Below are positions 11,380 to 23,177 of a stretch of 64,000 nucleotides of DNA, piece by piece (within the stretch, counting starts at the first letter, position 1; each line of letters starts with the position of its first letter). The translations under genes were made by a program, and so were the position numbers. The notes beneath the pieces were generated by a model. The model saw only the letters and a program-made list of their open reading frames with translations, searched no databases and had not been told where the DNA came from. Source of the DNA: Nelumbo lutea (lineage: Eukaryota > Streptophyta > Magnoliopsida > Proteales > Nelumbonaceae). Location of the stretch: NCBI GenBank assembly GCA_022828595.1, contig JAKGHH010000001.1, positions 135,799,017-135,863,016 on the forward strand, given 5' to 3'.

Positions 11380-12930
11380 CCAGAAGTGGGTGAAGGCCAT
11401 GAGTGCAGAGATAGACTCAATGGAGACCAATGGAGTCTGAACTCTAGTAGATCCACCCTCTGGGGTAAAAGCAATCAGTTGCAAATGGATTTACAAGAGG
11501 AAGAAGGGCCTCGATGGTAGGGTTGAGACATTCAAAGCTCGTCTGGTAGCGAAAGGTTACACTCAGAAAGAGAGTATCGATTATGAGGAAACCTTTTCGC
11601 TTGTGGCCATGCTTAAATCCATTAGGATCTTGCTAGCTGTAGCAACATACCATGATTATGAGATTTGGCAGATGGATGTCAAAACTACATTCCTAAATGG
11701 AGATCTTACTGAAGATATCTATATGCAGCAGCCGTCAGGCTTCATTGCTGCAGGTCAGGAAAACATGGTATGTAAACTTAATAGATCCATTTATGGACTT
11801 AAGCAAGCTTCTAGAAGTTGGAACATCCGTTTTGACTCTGCTGTCAAATCGTTTGACTTTGAGCAGAATTCGGATGAACCCTGTGTCTACAGGAAGTACA
11901 GTGGAGATAAGGTTACCTTCTTGGTTCTGTATGTAGATGACATTCTACTCATTGGGAATGATGTAGGAATGTTAACTACGTTGAATGTATGACTTTCACA
12001 GCAATTCTCCATGAAAGATCTTGGAGAAGCCTCCTATATACTGGGTCTTCGACTCTACAGAGATAGATTGAAGCGGATAATAGGATTATCCCAATCTGCT
12101 TACATTGACAAAATAGTCAAAAGATACAGCATGGAGAACTCCAAGAAAGGAAATGTTCCTTTCAGGCACGGAGTCACTCTCTCCAAGAAGATGTCTCCCA
12201 AGACTTCTGAGGAGATTGATGGCATGAAAAACGTTCCCTATGCCTCTGCCGTAGGGAGCATCATGCATGCCATGCTGTGCACTCGTCCTGACATTGCTCA
12301 AGCAGTGAGTGTAGTAAGCAGATTTCAGGCCAACCCAGGGCAGGAGCACTGGACTGCTATGAAAAACATACTTAAGTACCTTTGAAGGACAAAAGAGTTT
12401 TGTCTAGTATTCGATGGTAGCTCACTACAGATCCAAGGGTATATAGATGCCGATTTCTAGTCGGATCCAGATGATAGAAAGTCTACATCTGAATATGTTT
12501 TCACGATAGGATCGTGTGCTGTTTGCTGGAAAAGCAGCAAACAGGGGTCCACTGCAGACTCCACGACCGAGGCCGAGTACATTGCCGCAAGTGAGTCTAC
12601 CAAAGAAGCCGTGTGGATGAAGAAGTTCGTTCACGAGTTGGGAGTAGTTCTGTCCAGCACATCACCCATTCCATTGTTGTGTGACAACAATGGAGCCATT
12701 GCTCAGGCTGAGGAGCCACGAGCCCACTCGAAGTCGAAGCACATCGAGAGGAAGTACCACGTACTGTGGGAGATTGTTGGTAGAGGGGAAGTCTTGATTC
12801 AGAAGGTAGCGTCAGCGGAAAATGTAGCAAACCCATTGACGAAGCCACTATCACAGAAAATGTTTGAGAAACACGTGGAAAGCATGGGACTCCGGCTAGT
12901 ACCTGATTGGACCTAAGTGCAAGTGGGAGC
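11380..12930 (+). pseudogene. Copia reverse transcriptase and RNase H
   Basis: RT runs from CKWIYKRKKG through QMDVKTTFLNGDL and YGLKQASRSW to the catalytic YVDDILLIGND at about 11926-11960. RNase H follows, with IDADF, DSTTEAEYIAAS and LLCDNNGAIAQA, ending LVPDWT at 12916. In-frame stops lie at 11438, 11990, 12383 and 12458. The catalytic aspartates are retained. It is followed by the polypurine tract AAGTGGGAGC and the 3' LTR. Confidence 0.92.
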
Positions 12931-14889
12931 TGTTAGACAGTTTTGTATGCCCTTAGCTTCAATCAAGATGATGTACTTTATGAGTTTATTGTAAATGAAT
13001 AAAAGTGCATATTTGATTGATGTTCCCTTGGTATGTTTCTGTGTAATACCCTTAAACTGGACACTTAAGGAGACTAATGTTAGTTTAGAATGTTCACAGC
13101 TAGTGGATCGATCTGGGGAGACCTATCCTGACAAGGCTGACACTATGGTGCCACCAAGTCGGTTAGGGTGGCCTGTCTCAGCTGCCAGGGTGAGACCCTA
13201 GGCACATACAGTGTAGGATTAATTGAATCTATGAACTGGACCAGATTTCCAGTATTGCCCTGGACCTTGGTGATTGATGGGCAAAACTGGAATGTTACAC
13301 CCGACCCCTAGACTTGATTATGATACTGCATTAGGTGTTAGATTGGGCTGTCTTTGATGTACCATTCAATGAGATCCTTAGCGGGGGTCAAAACCTAGGT
13401 ATGCTGGATAGTCTAAGAATTCATCTGAGTGGGTGATCATAGTGACAGGATCAGGCCCTTTGTCGGACAAAGGTAATGATCAGGGATGCACTCTCACTAA
13501 TGGAAACCAAGACTGCCGACAGCCGATTTCAATCATTGAGATTTGTTTTGCAAAATATATTTTATATGAGATATAAAAAAATATATATATATATATATAT
13601 ATTATGGTTTCGAAATGATTTGCAAAAGGTTTTAATTCCCGGGATCCATATAAGTAGAGAGTGCAACACTATTTCTTGCAGCCGAGGGAGAGGTCCTCTC
13701 TTGTCGGGTAGTGTATGATCATTATGGGCTGAGAGATTAAGTGTAAGACCATTGAGGATTATACCTGATGGGCTAATCTTGCATCTGCCCACAGTCCCTA
13801 GGTGTTACAAGGTGGTTTGGCCCAGGGACCACTTAGGTAAGTGTTGGGCCCATAGAGCCCATGAGATGGGTTTCAGGGGGTGCACTGTCCATAACAGTGT
13901 ATTCGGCCAGACCTTATAACAAAGGCTGGGCTGAACCCATGTGGCTGATGTGTAGATCAATGTTTGGGTCCCACGCCATACAAGGAAGCCCAACTGGGCA
14001 GCAGTTTGGAAGGCTAAGTGAATACATAAACTTAAATGGGCCTTAAGCCCATTTCGAACTGGGCTGATTTGATTAGTTATTTAAAGGGGCGAATTCTGAG
14101 ATGGATCGGCTGATAGGATTGGGCCCGGACCCTATCCACTTAGAGAGTCCAAGATCTAAATGATTTAGATCTGGAAGCCTCCTAATTAAATTTGGAGATG
14201 GTTGATCTAATCTGCAGATAAGATAGGGGTTATCCCTTATCACTTAAAGGGATTTCTAATCCAAAATTGATTTGGATCAACAACTCCTAATGGGATTAGG
14301 AGCTGATCCCTTTAAGTCTATAAAAGGAGGAGGGGCGGCAACCTTTAGACATGCAATACACAACTCCTATCTTCAGAGCTGAAATCACAAGGAGAGAGAA
14401 TTCTGCTCCCTGCGAATACTCTCTTGCTGCCTTGTTCCTACAACCGCCACCTCCAGCAGTTCAATCTTTTCCTCTCTACAAGAGTAATCAAGATTTGATC
14501 TTGATACCAGTCTTTTGGAGAAGAGATTGGTTGGAGCTGTATTCACAAGCCATTCAGTTGATTCTTGCGAATGGTCAAGTTTTTTGGAAGAACACTGCTG
14601 ATTCTGCTCCACCCTGCACTGCGCCATCTTCAGTGGGAGCAGATTTTGGATCATTCCTTGGGCGTGAATACCTCCATTGGGAGATACTGTTTCTCCGTAT
14701 CAGGTATAATCCCTCCCTACTCCTTTTGGTTAAGATCTGGTTCAATTTATGGTTCAAGAATGCCTTTTGAAAATATGATTTTCTAAATAGGGAATGCGAT
14801 TCCCAATTGAAGGGAGAGAAAAATTTTTGAAATTTGCCCCTTATTCCGCAATTTTTGGGTGTCAATGTGATGAATATCCTATCCCTTCA
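12931..14889 (+). repeat. Copia 3' LTR (1959 bp)
   Basis: Same termini as the 5' LTR. The TATAAAAG box is at 14319-14326. A TA microsatellite near 13577-13601 is longer than in the 5' copy, and an extra 21 bp is present near 14516. Confidence 0.93.
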
Positions 14890-14894
14890 GTGAA
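14890..14894. repeat. Target-site duplication GTGAA (right)
   Basis: Exact repeat of 7193-7197, proving one integration event for the copia element. Confidence 0.9.
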
Positions 14895-15044
14895 CATTGG
14901 AGCTTTGAGTTTATATAGATATGGGTTTCTACATATATTTTTTCGATAAGGTAGTATTGCTTTCAAGTGCCCACTAGTCAAGGATGTATTGGATTGGAGT
15001 TGGCTTAAAGATTTTTGCACCTCGGCCATAGTAATATAACCCAT
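14895..15044 (-). pseudogene. Decayed Ty3-like gag, N-terminal part
   Basis: The minus strand reads towards the copia junction as PYLYKLKAPMFT, matching the start of a gag domain (conserved P-x-F before the capsid helices). Joined to 7192 and below, the frame continues into KFTKDEVRPREH. This indicates the copia element split one older gag. Confidence 0.4.
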
Positions 15045-16248
15045 TGGTGGGAGAATAGATGGCTAAGTTGAACTGTTGAAGTTCCCCTTACTATAATCCT
15101 TTTTTTTTTTTCGCAAATCTATAAAAGTAGGAACAAATGTGGTTGGCTTTTGGAATTTTCACTAAACTAAAATACCCCATCTCTAAGGTTTGAATGAGAC
15201 AAGGAGCAATGGTAAATTTGTGACTTTGTTTTCTCATTTAATGCTTATTAGGAAATGACTCTTTTTTCTCATTTAATGCTTATCACTAAAAAGACACAAA
15301 ACTCCATTCTTTTTGTTCATATTTATTAATTGTAAAACAAGTCAATGGCAAAAATGCTATTTAACATTTCCATTTAATGCTTGTTATGGAAAATACACAA
15401 AAATCTATCTTTTTGTTCAATAATTGGAAAACAAATCATGGTAATTACTGAAATCTCCCTCCAAAATACCCATGTAATTATTATTGAGACTGGTTTATAG
15501 ATAAAAAAACAATATAAATGTTATGAACAACAAAAAAAGAGAGTTTAAAGTTATAGTTTTACCTTTGAGCAATTGATATGAAGGGAAAATTTGGAAAATA
15601 CATCAATTCCAAAAAAGAGATTAGAAGGGATTGGGGTAGTGATTGATATGAAGAAAAAAAATTGGAAAATAAACATTTTGGTCAAACGTAACTAAATAGG
15701 TATTTTGGACATTTTTGTGCTTTTTGTTAGAAGATTCTAAAAGAGGGTTTACTTCTTGCAATTGTGTCAAAAAGTTCATGGGATGTGATTACATTTACCA
15801 AACTTAGGGGAGGAGGGGGGTTCAACAATGATAAAAAATTTATGGTAGATTTTAGCAATTTACCCTTTCATTTATTTAAAATAAAAAAATCTTAAACTAC
15901 ATCTTATGCTCTCAATAGCCAATGTTGGGCCACACCATGAATAGATTTCCAACTTGCAAATGGACGATCAATTTATTCTTTAAACTATTTTCTTGGTTTT
16001 TAAAAAAACATTTTTAACCTATTTTTATTGGTTAAGGTAGGAGATGGTTTTCTCTTCTTTATTTCCATCATGTCAAATTTTCATTACCTTAAATCCACAT
16101 TATCAGATGGCAAGATATCTGCAAGAGTAAGTGATATATTTTTTATTGCAATTTATTGTAAGGTTTTCCGCGGTCGAAGGAGCCAAGTAAAATTCTGCCG
16201 AAGGTATTTGATAAAAATTATTAATTTTATTAATCAACCATAATAAAT
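15045..16248. other. AT-rich, no gene recognised
   Basis: Contains two near-repeats of a CTCATTTAATGCTTAT motif at about 15232-15285 but no supported coding region. Confidence 0.5.
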
Positions 16249-16428
16249 AAGAATAATATGGTTGTTTCAAGATGCATGTAGAGAACAAACAACAGGTAGA
16301 TGGAGAACTTTGTCGAGGGCAATTGATGGAGAAGATTTATAAAGGTGGAGGCGAAAAGTTTTCTGTTGGAGGAACTAAAAATCAGAGGGCAGAATAGCTT
16401 GAAAATCTAGGAAGCTAATAAGGCTTTA

Positions 16429-18360
16429 GTGCTGCTGGTAGGTTTGGACGTGGTAGAATGGCTCATAGGTTTCGTAGCAAAAGCAAGTGCAAAAGGGAAG
16501 GAGAGAAGCTGGAAAGAGTTCATTACAAAGGTGGGAAGAAGGTATGTTGTGGAATGCAGAAGAAATCATAAAGGTTCCTTCATATCTCTTTCAGAGTTCT
16601 TTGACAAGAACAGGAAGCAACTGGTCTGTTTTCCTAAAGGAAGAAAGAGCCAGGGGTGGATTGAGATAGCAAAGGTTCTGAGGGAGTTTTCATCAAGAGT
16701 GAAAGCAGAACAGAAAAAGGGCACAAAAAAGAAGAAGGAAAAGAGGAGATTTCAAGAACAGTAGTCAATCTTGAATCCCCTAGGCAATTTGCTTCTACCT
16801 TGGTGCAAACTTGAAATAACGCAGCTCTGTTAGTAACATCTGAAAAAGGAGATTGGACAAGCAAGTTGATTGTTGAAGTCGATAAACCAACTAGAAGGTG
16901 GAAGGAAATTGCTGTTTTATTGACAAAACATTTGAAGTTGAGAACCGAATATATCCTAACACGCTTTGATACGTGCAAAGCCTTGCTGGATCCACTGGAA
17001 AATAAAGTAGGAGTTGGTTCTGTATGTTTGCAGGATGATTTTGGCTCGATTAATATTTTCAGATGGTCTCCTTCAAACTCAAAGGATTTCTGGATTCTAA
17101 ATGGGGTGGTAGTGCGTATTGTGGGTTTACCATTCCATCTTTGGAAGGATGAAGTTGTAGAAGTGATAGCAGTGTTGTGTGGAGAAAAACTGGCTGGTGT
17201 ATTCTGGGGAGACCTCTGCAGCATTATTGTTGAATGGAGTCAAGCCCGAGAATATACCCAGAAAAGTGAATGTGAAGATAGAAGGAGTGTTCATGGAGGT
17301 TTGGTTGGCTTCTTCCATGGAAGCTGAAGTGCTGAACTGTGGAGGGAAGCTCGGAAGGAGGAAGATGCAAAGGTTGAAGATGAATTCCTGCGTGGAAGCA
17401 AAGGATTGGAGGACCTGCAAGGAAAAGAAAATTATACAAAAAAGGGAAAACAAAATTTGAGAAGTCCGCAGGAGGAAAGTCTTAAACGTGTTCAACAAGG
17501 TAGTTGCTGGGCCTCTGACAAATCTTATGCCCAAGCATTTACAAGTGGCACCAATCCCAAACTTTCAATTACAGTTGCTCTTCTGCAAGAAGACCAAAAA
17601 GGGTTAGAAAAACTTGTTGAATCGAAGCTAAAGGAAGATGAGGAGTTTAAACAGTTGGGCCAAGGGGAAAAGGACAAGAATGGTTTTGGTGTGCCCTAGA
17701 ACCCAAAATATGGGCCGTCTAAATCGGGAGTGGTGGGTGTTGGGCCATCTAAAGGAGGCTTCTATAAAAGACCAGGGGTGGAAGTTCTGAATGGGCTGAA
17801 TTCTTTTCGCCCATATAAGGTGATCAGGCGGACACGGTTATTCCATTTCAGGGGCCCAAGTTAAAAGAACAAACTTTAAAAAGCCATATGACTAAGGGTA
17901 TGCCTTCGATAGATGGTAATATTCTTCCTCTTCGAGCCTAACAGACCTAGGACTTGGAAGTTTGACCTCTGCTTTTTCTGGAGGCTCGTTGCAATGGATT
18001 GCGACGGCAAGGCTAAACAAATTATCGTTGGAAAAGCACAACTCAAGATGCATTAGACGAAGTGATTTAGAGGAGATTAGGAAGGACTTTCTCTCTGACG
18101 ATGAAGATTACAACGATTCTGATTCAGATGATTCAGTGAGCCTGGGTAGCATCGATCTAAGAAAATCGAAGGACATCATTGAGGAAGATAACTTCGGAAC
18201 GGAAGTTTTGTTTCAGGAGGATGAGGGAGCTGGTTCTCAAAGTTTTGAGGGAGGTCCGATGAATACGATGGAATGGCAAAAGGAAACTCTGACTGGGACT
18301 CAGGTTTTGCCTCTACTCGCATGGGAGATTACCCCCCTGGACCAGGAAGAATAGGTTTTT
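16429..18360 (+). pseudogene. LINE ORF1 (DUF4283-like RNA-binding protein)
   Basis: A set of open segments with frame changes. The middle one (about 16866-17200) contains DFWILNGVVVRIVGLPFHLW, the conserved W-x-x-V-R-x-x-G-L-P-x-x-x-W block of plant LINE ORF1 proteins. The C-terminal part (from about 17962) is acidic, DDEDYNDSDSDDSVS. ORF1 would bind LINE RNA. No CCHC knuckle was noticed. Confidence 0.6.
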
Positions 18361-19076
18361 GGGTTGGAAGGGAAAGACTCTACCAGAATGGTCTGTATGG
18401 TATTGCCTGAAGCTGGACAGCAGTGGAAGACTAACTCAGTTTCTGCCGACAAGTTGTTGACTTCCTCTATAAAATCTCTTATGCAGATCCGAACATAGGA
18501 AACAGGATTAGACTTGTCTCCCTATGCCGGTTCCTCTCCCTTGGAAGAAGTTCACTTGGTCTCCAATAATGCAGGTATTTTTGTCCATTCGGTTTTGGTT
18601 ATTGATGTGCTTCCTGTGCTTGAAAGAGATACTCTAGCATCCTGAGAGGAAACCTTAGGTGGGGAGGAAAGTAGAGATCATAGCAATGGTGAAGGTGAGT
18701 GAAGTGAGATAAAGATAGAGGTTAAGAAAAAGCAAGAGGAAGAATTAGAAAGAATATGGGAGCAGATCTGTGCATTACTGGAGGGGAGTATAAAGAAAAG
18801 GAGGAGGGATTAGATGGCGGGGAACAAGAAGCAACTCCTCAGAACAAGGACCGTCATAAAAGTTCTAGGTTGGGGGGAGGGAGGTGGGTGAAGTCAGTGG
18901 ATCGGCTAAGAAGACAGAGGGGAATATGAAAATGAAAAAGAAAAAGAGATCAGAGGTGGAGGGACTAATCTCAAATATAGAGGACGATATCAAGTTCAGT
19001 GGAAGAGGAGAAAGAAGGAAGGGCTCTTCATAAGGTGGAACCGTGTTAGAAAGGGGCATTTGAAAGGAGTCTCACA

Positions 19077-22000
19077 ATGAAAATCATTAGTTGGAATGTG
19101 AGAGGGTTAGGGAGTGCAAGAAAAAGAAGGGCAATTAAAGACTTGCTAAGAAGAGAGAAACCTGATATAATCATGTTACAGGAAACTAAGTTGGCAGAAT
19201 TGGATAGGAGATAGGTCAGAAGTGTGTGGAAATCAAGAGGAGTTTGTTGGACTTCAGCTCCCTCTTGGGGAGCCTTAGAAGGGATAGTTACTTTTTGGAG
19301 GGAGGATGTTGTAGAACTAGTGGAAGAACTTATAGGGAGATTCTTTGTGTCTTTAAAATTCAGAAATGTGGTGGACGGATTCACTTTGGTGTTAACTAAT
19401 GTCTACGGGCCAAATACTTATAGAGAAAGGAATGCAATGTGGGAGGAACTGTACGAAATACAAGGTTTGTGGAATGGCTTGTGGTGCCTAGGGGGGGATT
19501 TCAATGTAATCAGGTTCTGTAATGAATGAAATAACCCCCAAAGAACAGTTACAACAAGCATGAGAAATTTCAAGGACTTAATTAACACATGTGGTTGTGG
19601 TCTAAAGGAATTACCCCTTCTACAAGCCAATTTTACTTGGTCTGATTTCCAAGAAAACCCTTTTTGCTCCAAACTTGATAGGTTCCTTTTTAATGTAGAA
19701 TGAGAGGATCATTGGAGGAATTTGGTGGCTAGAATTCTTCCTAGAGTGACTTTTGATCACTACCCTATTCAATTAGGCCAAGAAACTCTGGGCTTTGGAC
19801 CACAACCCTTTAGATTTGAGAATATGTGGCTAACTCATCCAGACTTTGGACACTTGGTTGGGGAGTGGTGGAATGAAGAATTGAGAGGGGTAAAGCGGAA
19901 TGGTGTAAGGTTCCACAAAAAGTTGAAGAGATTGAGAGCCAAGATTAAAGAGTGGAATCAAGAGCATTTTGGAAGGATAGAGGAACAAAAGAATAATTTG
20001 TTGTGTAGGATTGATGGTCTAGACTCTAAAGAATCTCAAAGGATCATGATTGAGCAGGAAAGGATTTTAAGAAGAAGGTTAAAGAAGGAATTGGAAGTTC
20101 TTCTTAGAGAGGAGATTTCCTGGAGGCAAAAGTCAAGACACAAATGGATCAAAAAAGGGGATGACAACACAAAATTCTTCCATGCCATGGCTAATGAGAG
20201 GAGAAGAAAAAATTGTGTGGCCAAATTAGAAGTGAATGGAGAGGAAATCACAAACCAAGATGAGATAGCCAAAGTGTTTGTGGATCATTTCAAATCAATT
20301 GTTGGGAAGCTGTTGAATAATAATGTAAGGTTGGAAGGATTAGATTGGCTCAGGCTGTTTGAAGAGCAAGCGATTTGGTTAAAGAGAAGTTTTGAAGAAG
20401 AGGTAATTAGGCATGCAGTGTTTTCAATGGACATACCCAAAGCTCCTGGGCCAGATGTTTCACTATGGCTTTTTATCATGATTGTTGGAATGTGGTAAAA
20501 GAAGACCTTTGTGATGTGTTTAAGGAATTCGAGGACAATAATAAAGCAAGCCTTGGAGTTAATGCTACCTTCATATTCCTAATCTCTAAGAAGAAAGAAG
20601 CAAAAAAAAAAAACCTAAGGATTTTAAGCCGATTGGCTTGGTGACTAGCATTTACAAAATCCTGGCTAAAGTGTTATATTTGAGGATTAAAGTAGTGCTG
20701 CCCTCTATCGTTAGTCAAGCTCAAGGAGCATTCGTTCAGGGGAGATAAATAACGGATCAGATCCTAATAGCAAATGAGTGTGTGGAGGACATGAGAAAGT
20801 GAGAAAGTCCGAAAGTCAAGGTTTTGTTTGCATGCTGGATTTAGAAAAGCCAAATGACTTTGTGGATTAGAGTTCTTTATTAGAGGTCCTAGGGTTTTGT
20901 GGGTTTGGAGTTAGATGGTGTAATTGAATAAAGAGCTGCATAAGTTCTTTCCATTTTTCAGTCTTGGTTAATGGGTAGTCAAGGATTTTTTCCCAGCTTT
21001 TAGAGGCCTGAGGCAAGGTGACCCCCTCTCCCCTTTCCTCTTCACCCTAGTTGCAGACGTTTTCAGCAGTTTGATCTCTAAGGCAGACAGGGAAGAAGTA
21101 GTGAGAGGTTGGAAGATAGGAGGGAATGGTATCAAGGTGACCCACCTATAGTTTACTGATGACCTAATAATCTTTTGTGAAGGGGGTGATAGGAGAACAA
21201 TAAGGAACCTCAAATCTCTGATAAAGCACTTTGAGAGAGGAGCCAACCCTAAGGAGAGCATTTTTTAGGCCCCGATTCTGGAAAAATTTGAGAAGAGATT
21301 AGCTTCGTGGAAGAGGAACTATATTTCTTTAGGGGGTAGAGTAACGTTACTGAGAGCTTCCCTAGCAAATCTGCCGATTTATTACTTCTCGGTTTTCAGT
21401 ATTCCTATTAGGGAGGCCAAGAAGTTGGAGAGATTAATGAGAAATTTTCTTTGGGAGCTAGGGGAGGAAAAAAAGGATCATCTAATAAATTGGGGAATAG
21501 TTTGTAAGAGGAAAGAGGGGGTGGGTTGGGTCTAGGGAATTTGGTTTTAAAGAATAAAACTCTCTTAGGAAAATGGTTGTGGAGGTGGCCTATAAAATAG
21601 AGAGGCATGAGGTGATAGATAGTATACATGGAAGTTTGGGAAATGGATGGGATGCTGGTGTATCATGTCGAGCCATGATGGCAACTCCTTGGAATGCAAC
21701 TCAGAGTATCCTCCCTCAATTCCTCAATTTTGTCAGGTATGATGTCAACTCTAGTACTTCTGTTTTGTTTTGGGAAGACATCTGGGTGGGCAATTCTACT
21801 CTTAAGGAAAAAGCTATCTCTCACTTACTTCCAACACCTGTTTCTCCACCCTCTCTGAATTGAGACTTTGGGTTTCGTAGGGGCTTGAGGGATCATGAAT
21901 TCTCTTGTGTTTCAAACCTTTTGTCACTACTTGAAAGTGTTTTCTTTGACCCCCTCAGATCTGATGTGAGATTATGGTCCCCTCATCCAAAAGGTTACTT

Positions 22001-23032
22001 CACGTTTGCCTTTTTCTTTAAGTCCCTTTGCTCTTCCCAGGACTTTTGGGTTTTCCAGCTAAGAAGCTCTGGTCTAGACCTGTACCTCCTAAAATTATTA
22101 TTTTCTGTTGGGAGGTGTTCTATAGGAAGATCAACACTTTGGACTTATTGCAGAAGAGAAGGCCCTCCATGTGTTTGTCTCCTAACTGGTGTGTGTTTTG
22201 CAGGGCTAATGGTGAGGATTGCTCTCACTTACTTTTAACCTGTTCTTTTTCTGCTGCTATTTGGCATTGGATCTTTGCCTTGTTTGGGTGCAGTTGGAAT
22301 TTGACTACAGCCATAGATCAACTCCTTGACCCCTCCTTTGTGTGGCCCACAAAATCTGGTAAAACAATGTGGAGGTGCGTTAAAGCTGTTGCTTTGTGGA
22401 CAATTTGGGAAGAAAGAAATGCGAGGCTATTCCAAGAGAAGGAGAGAAATATTCAGACTGTAAATGTTTGTATTTTGACCAGGGCAACCCACTGGCTGAG
22501 ATCTTTGAACTCCTTTCACACATTCTCTTTTGATGACATTTGGAGGAACTGGATAAATGTGGCTAGTAGCAGTACCAGGAAGAACAGGGTACCAACTGTG
22601 TGGGTGCCTCCTTCCGAAGGCTGGACAAAGTTGAATTTTGATGGTAGCAGCCAAGGCAACCCAGGTCCTTCAGGGATAGGAGGGGTGCTGAGAGATAAAG
22701 ACAGCAATATTTTAGCCTTATTCTCAGGCCCCGTGGATATAGGAGATTCTATTAGAGCTGAGCTTTTACCGGTGGTACAAGGTATTCAGATTGCAAACCA
22801 GTTAGGAGTTCAGAATCTGCTTATTGAAGGAGATTCCAAAGTTGTTGTGGGTTGGCTAACAAATCCAGATTCAGTTATTTGGTGCTACAGGGACCTTCTG
22901 AGGAAAGTTAGTTGGTTTTCAAGGAACATGACTTCTACTTCTTAGTGGGTGAGTAGAACAGCTAATAACATAGCGGATGGGTTAGCTAAGCAAGGGGCCT
23001 CAAGGGAACATTTATTTCGGGCTGCTTTGTAA
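19077..23032 (+). pseudogene. LINE ORF2 (endonuclease, reverse transcriptase, RNase H)
   Basis: It starts at an ATG at 19077 with KIISWNVRGLG, the first motif of apurinic-type endonucleases; the metal-binding E is in MLQETKL, and GGDFNVI follows. RT begins after the KKGDDNTKFFHAMAN block; it retains AFVQGR, RGLRQGDPLSPFLF and FTDDLIIF (catalytic DD, about 21155-21178). The zinc-binding zf-RVT region follows (KIIIFCWEVFY, WCVFC, CSHLLLTC). A plant RNase H ends it (NFDGSSQGNPGPSGIGGVLR, then ADGLAKQGAS). Many stops and frameshifts, for example 19212, 19528 and 20752, show long inactivity. Confidence 0.9.
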
Positions 23033-23177
23033 ACTTTTGTTTTCTAGTCTAATGTAATACGTTGTTGTTGTTTAGGAGAGGTACCAGCTCGTGCCTCTCC
23101 TTGGGCAGTCTGTATTGTATTATCATATTGATCTTTCTTGAATAAAATCTTACTCATTTATAAAAAAAAGAATAATA

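Larger units (their letters stand above)
7198..14889 (+). mobile_element. Complete Ty1/copia LTR retrotransposon (7692 bp), decayed
   Basis: The element has two LTRs of about 1.9 kb, both starting TGTTAGACA and ending CCTATCCCTTCA. It also has an initiator-Met-tRNA primer site at 9114-9125, a polypurine tract at 12921-12930 and exact 5-bp target duplications. The domain order is gag, protease, integrase, reverse transcriptase, RNase H, which defines Ty1/copia. The long LTRs and the integrase and RT motifs suggest a Tork/Angela-like lineage, but this is a guess. Pol lies in a single frame interrupted by stops, and gag lacks its N-terminus, so the copy is inactive. It sits inside a minus-strand gag remnant. 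Confidence 0.95.
16259..23167 (+). mobile_element. Full-length L1-type LINE (about 6.9 kb), decayed
   Basis: A non-LTR retrotransposon with ORF1, then ORF2 (endonuclease, RT, zinc-binding domain, RNase H), and a short A tail at 23162-23169. A 10-bp direct repeat AAGAATAATA at 16249-16258 and 23168-23177 fits as the target duplication. The boundaries rest on that repeat and could be off by a few bases. Both ORFs contain stops and frameshifts. Confidence 0.8.
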
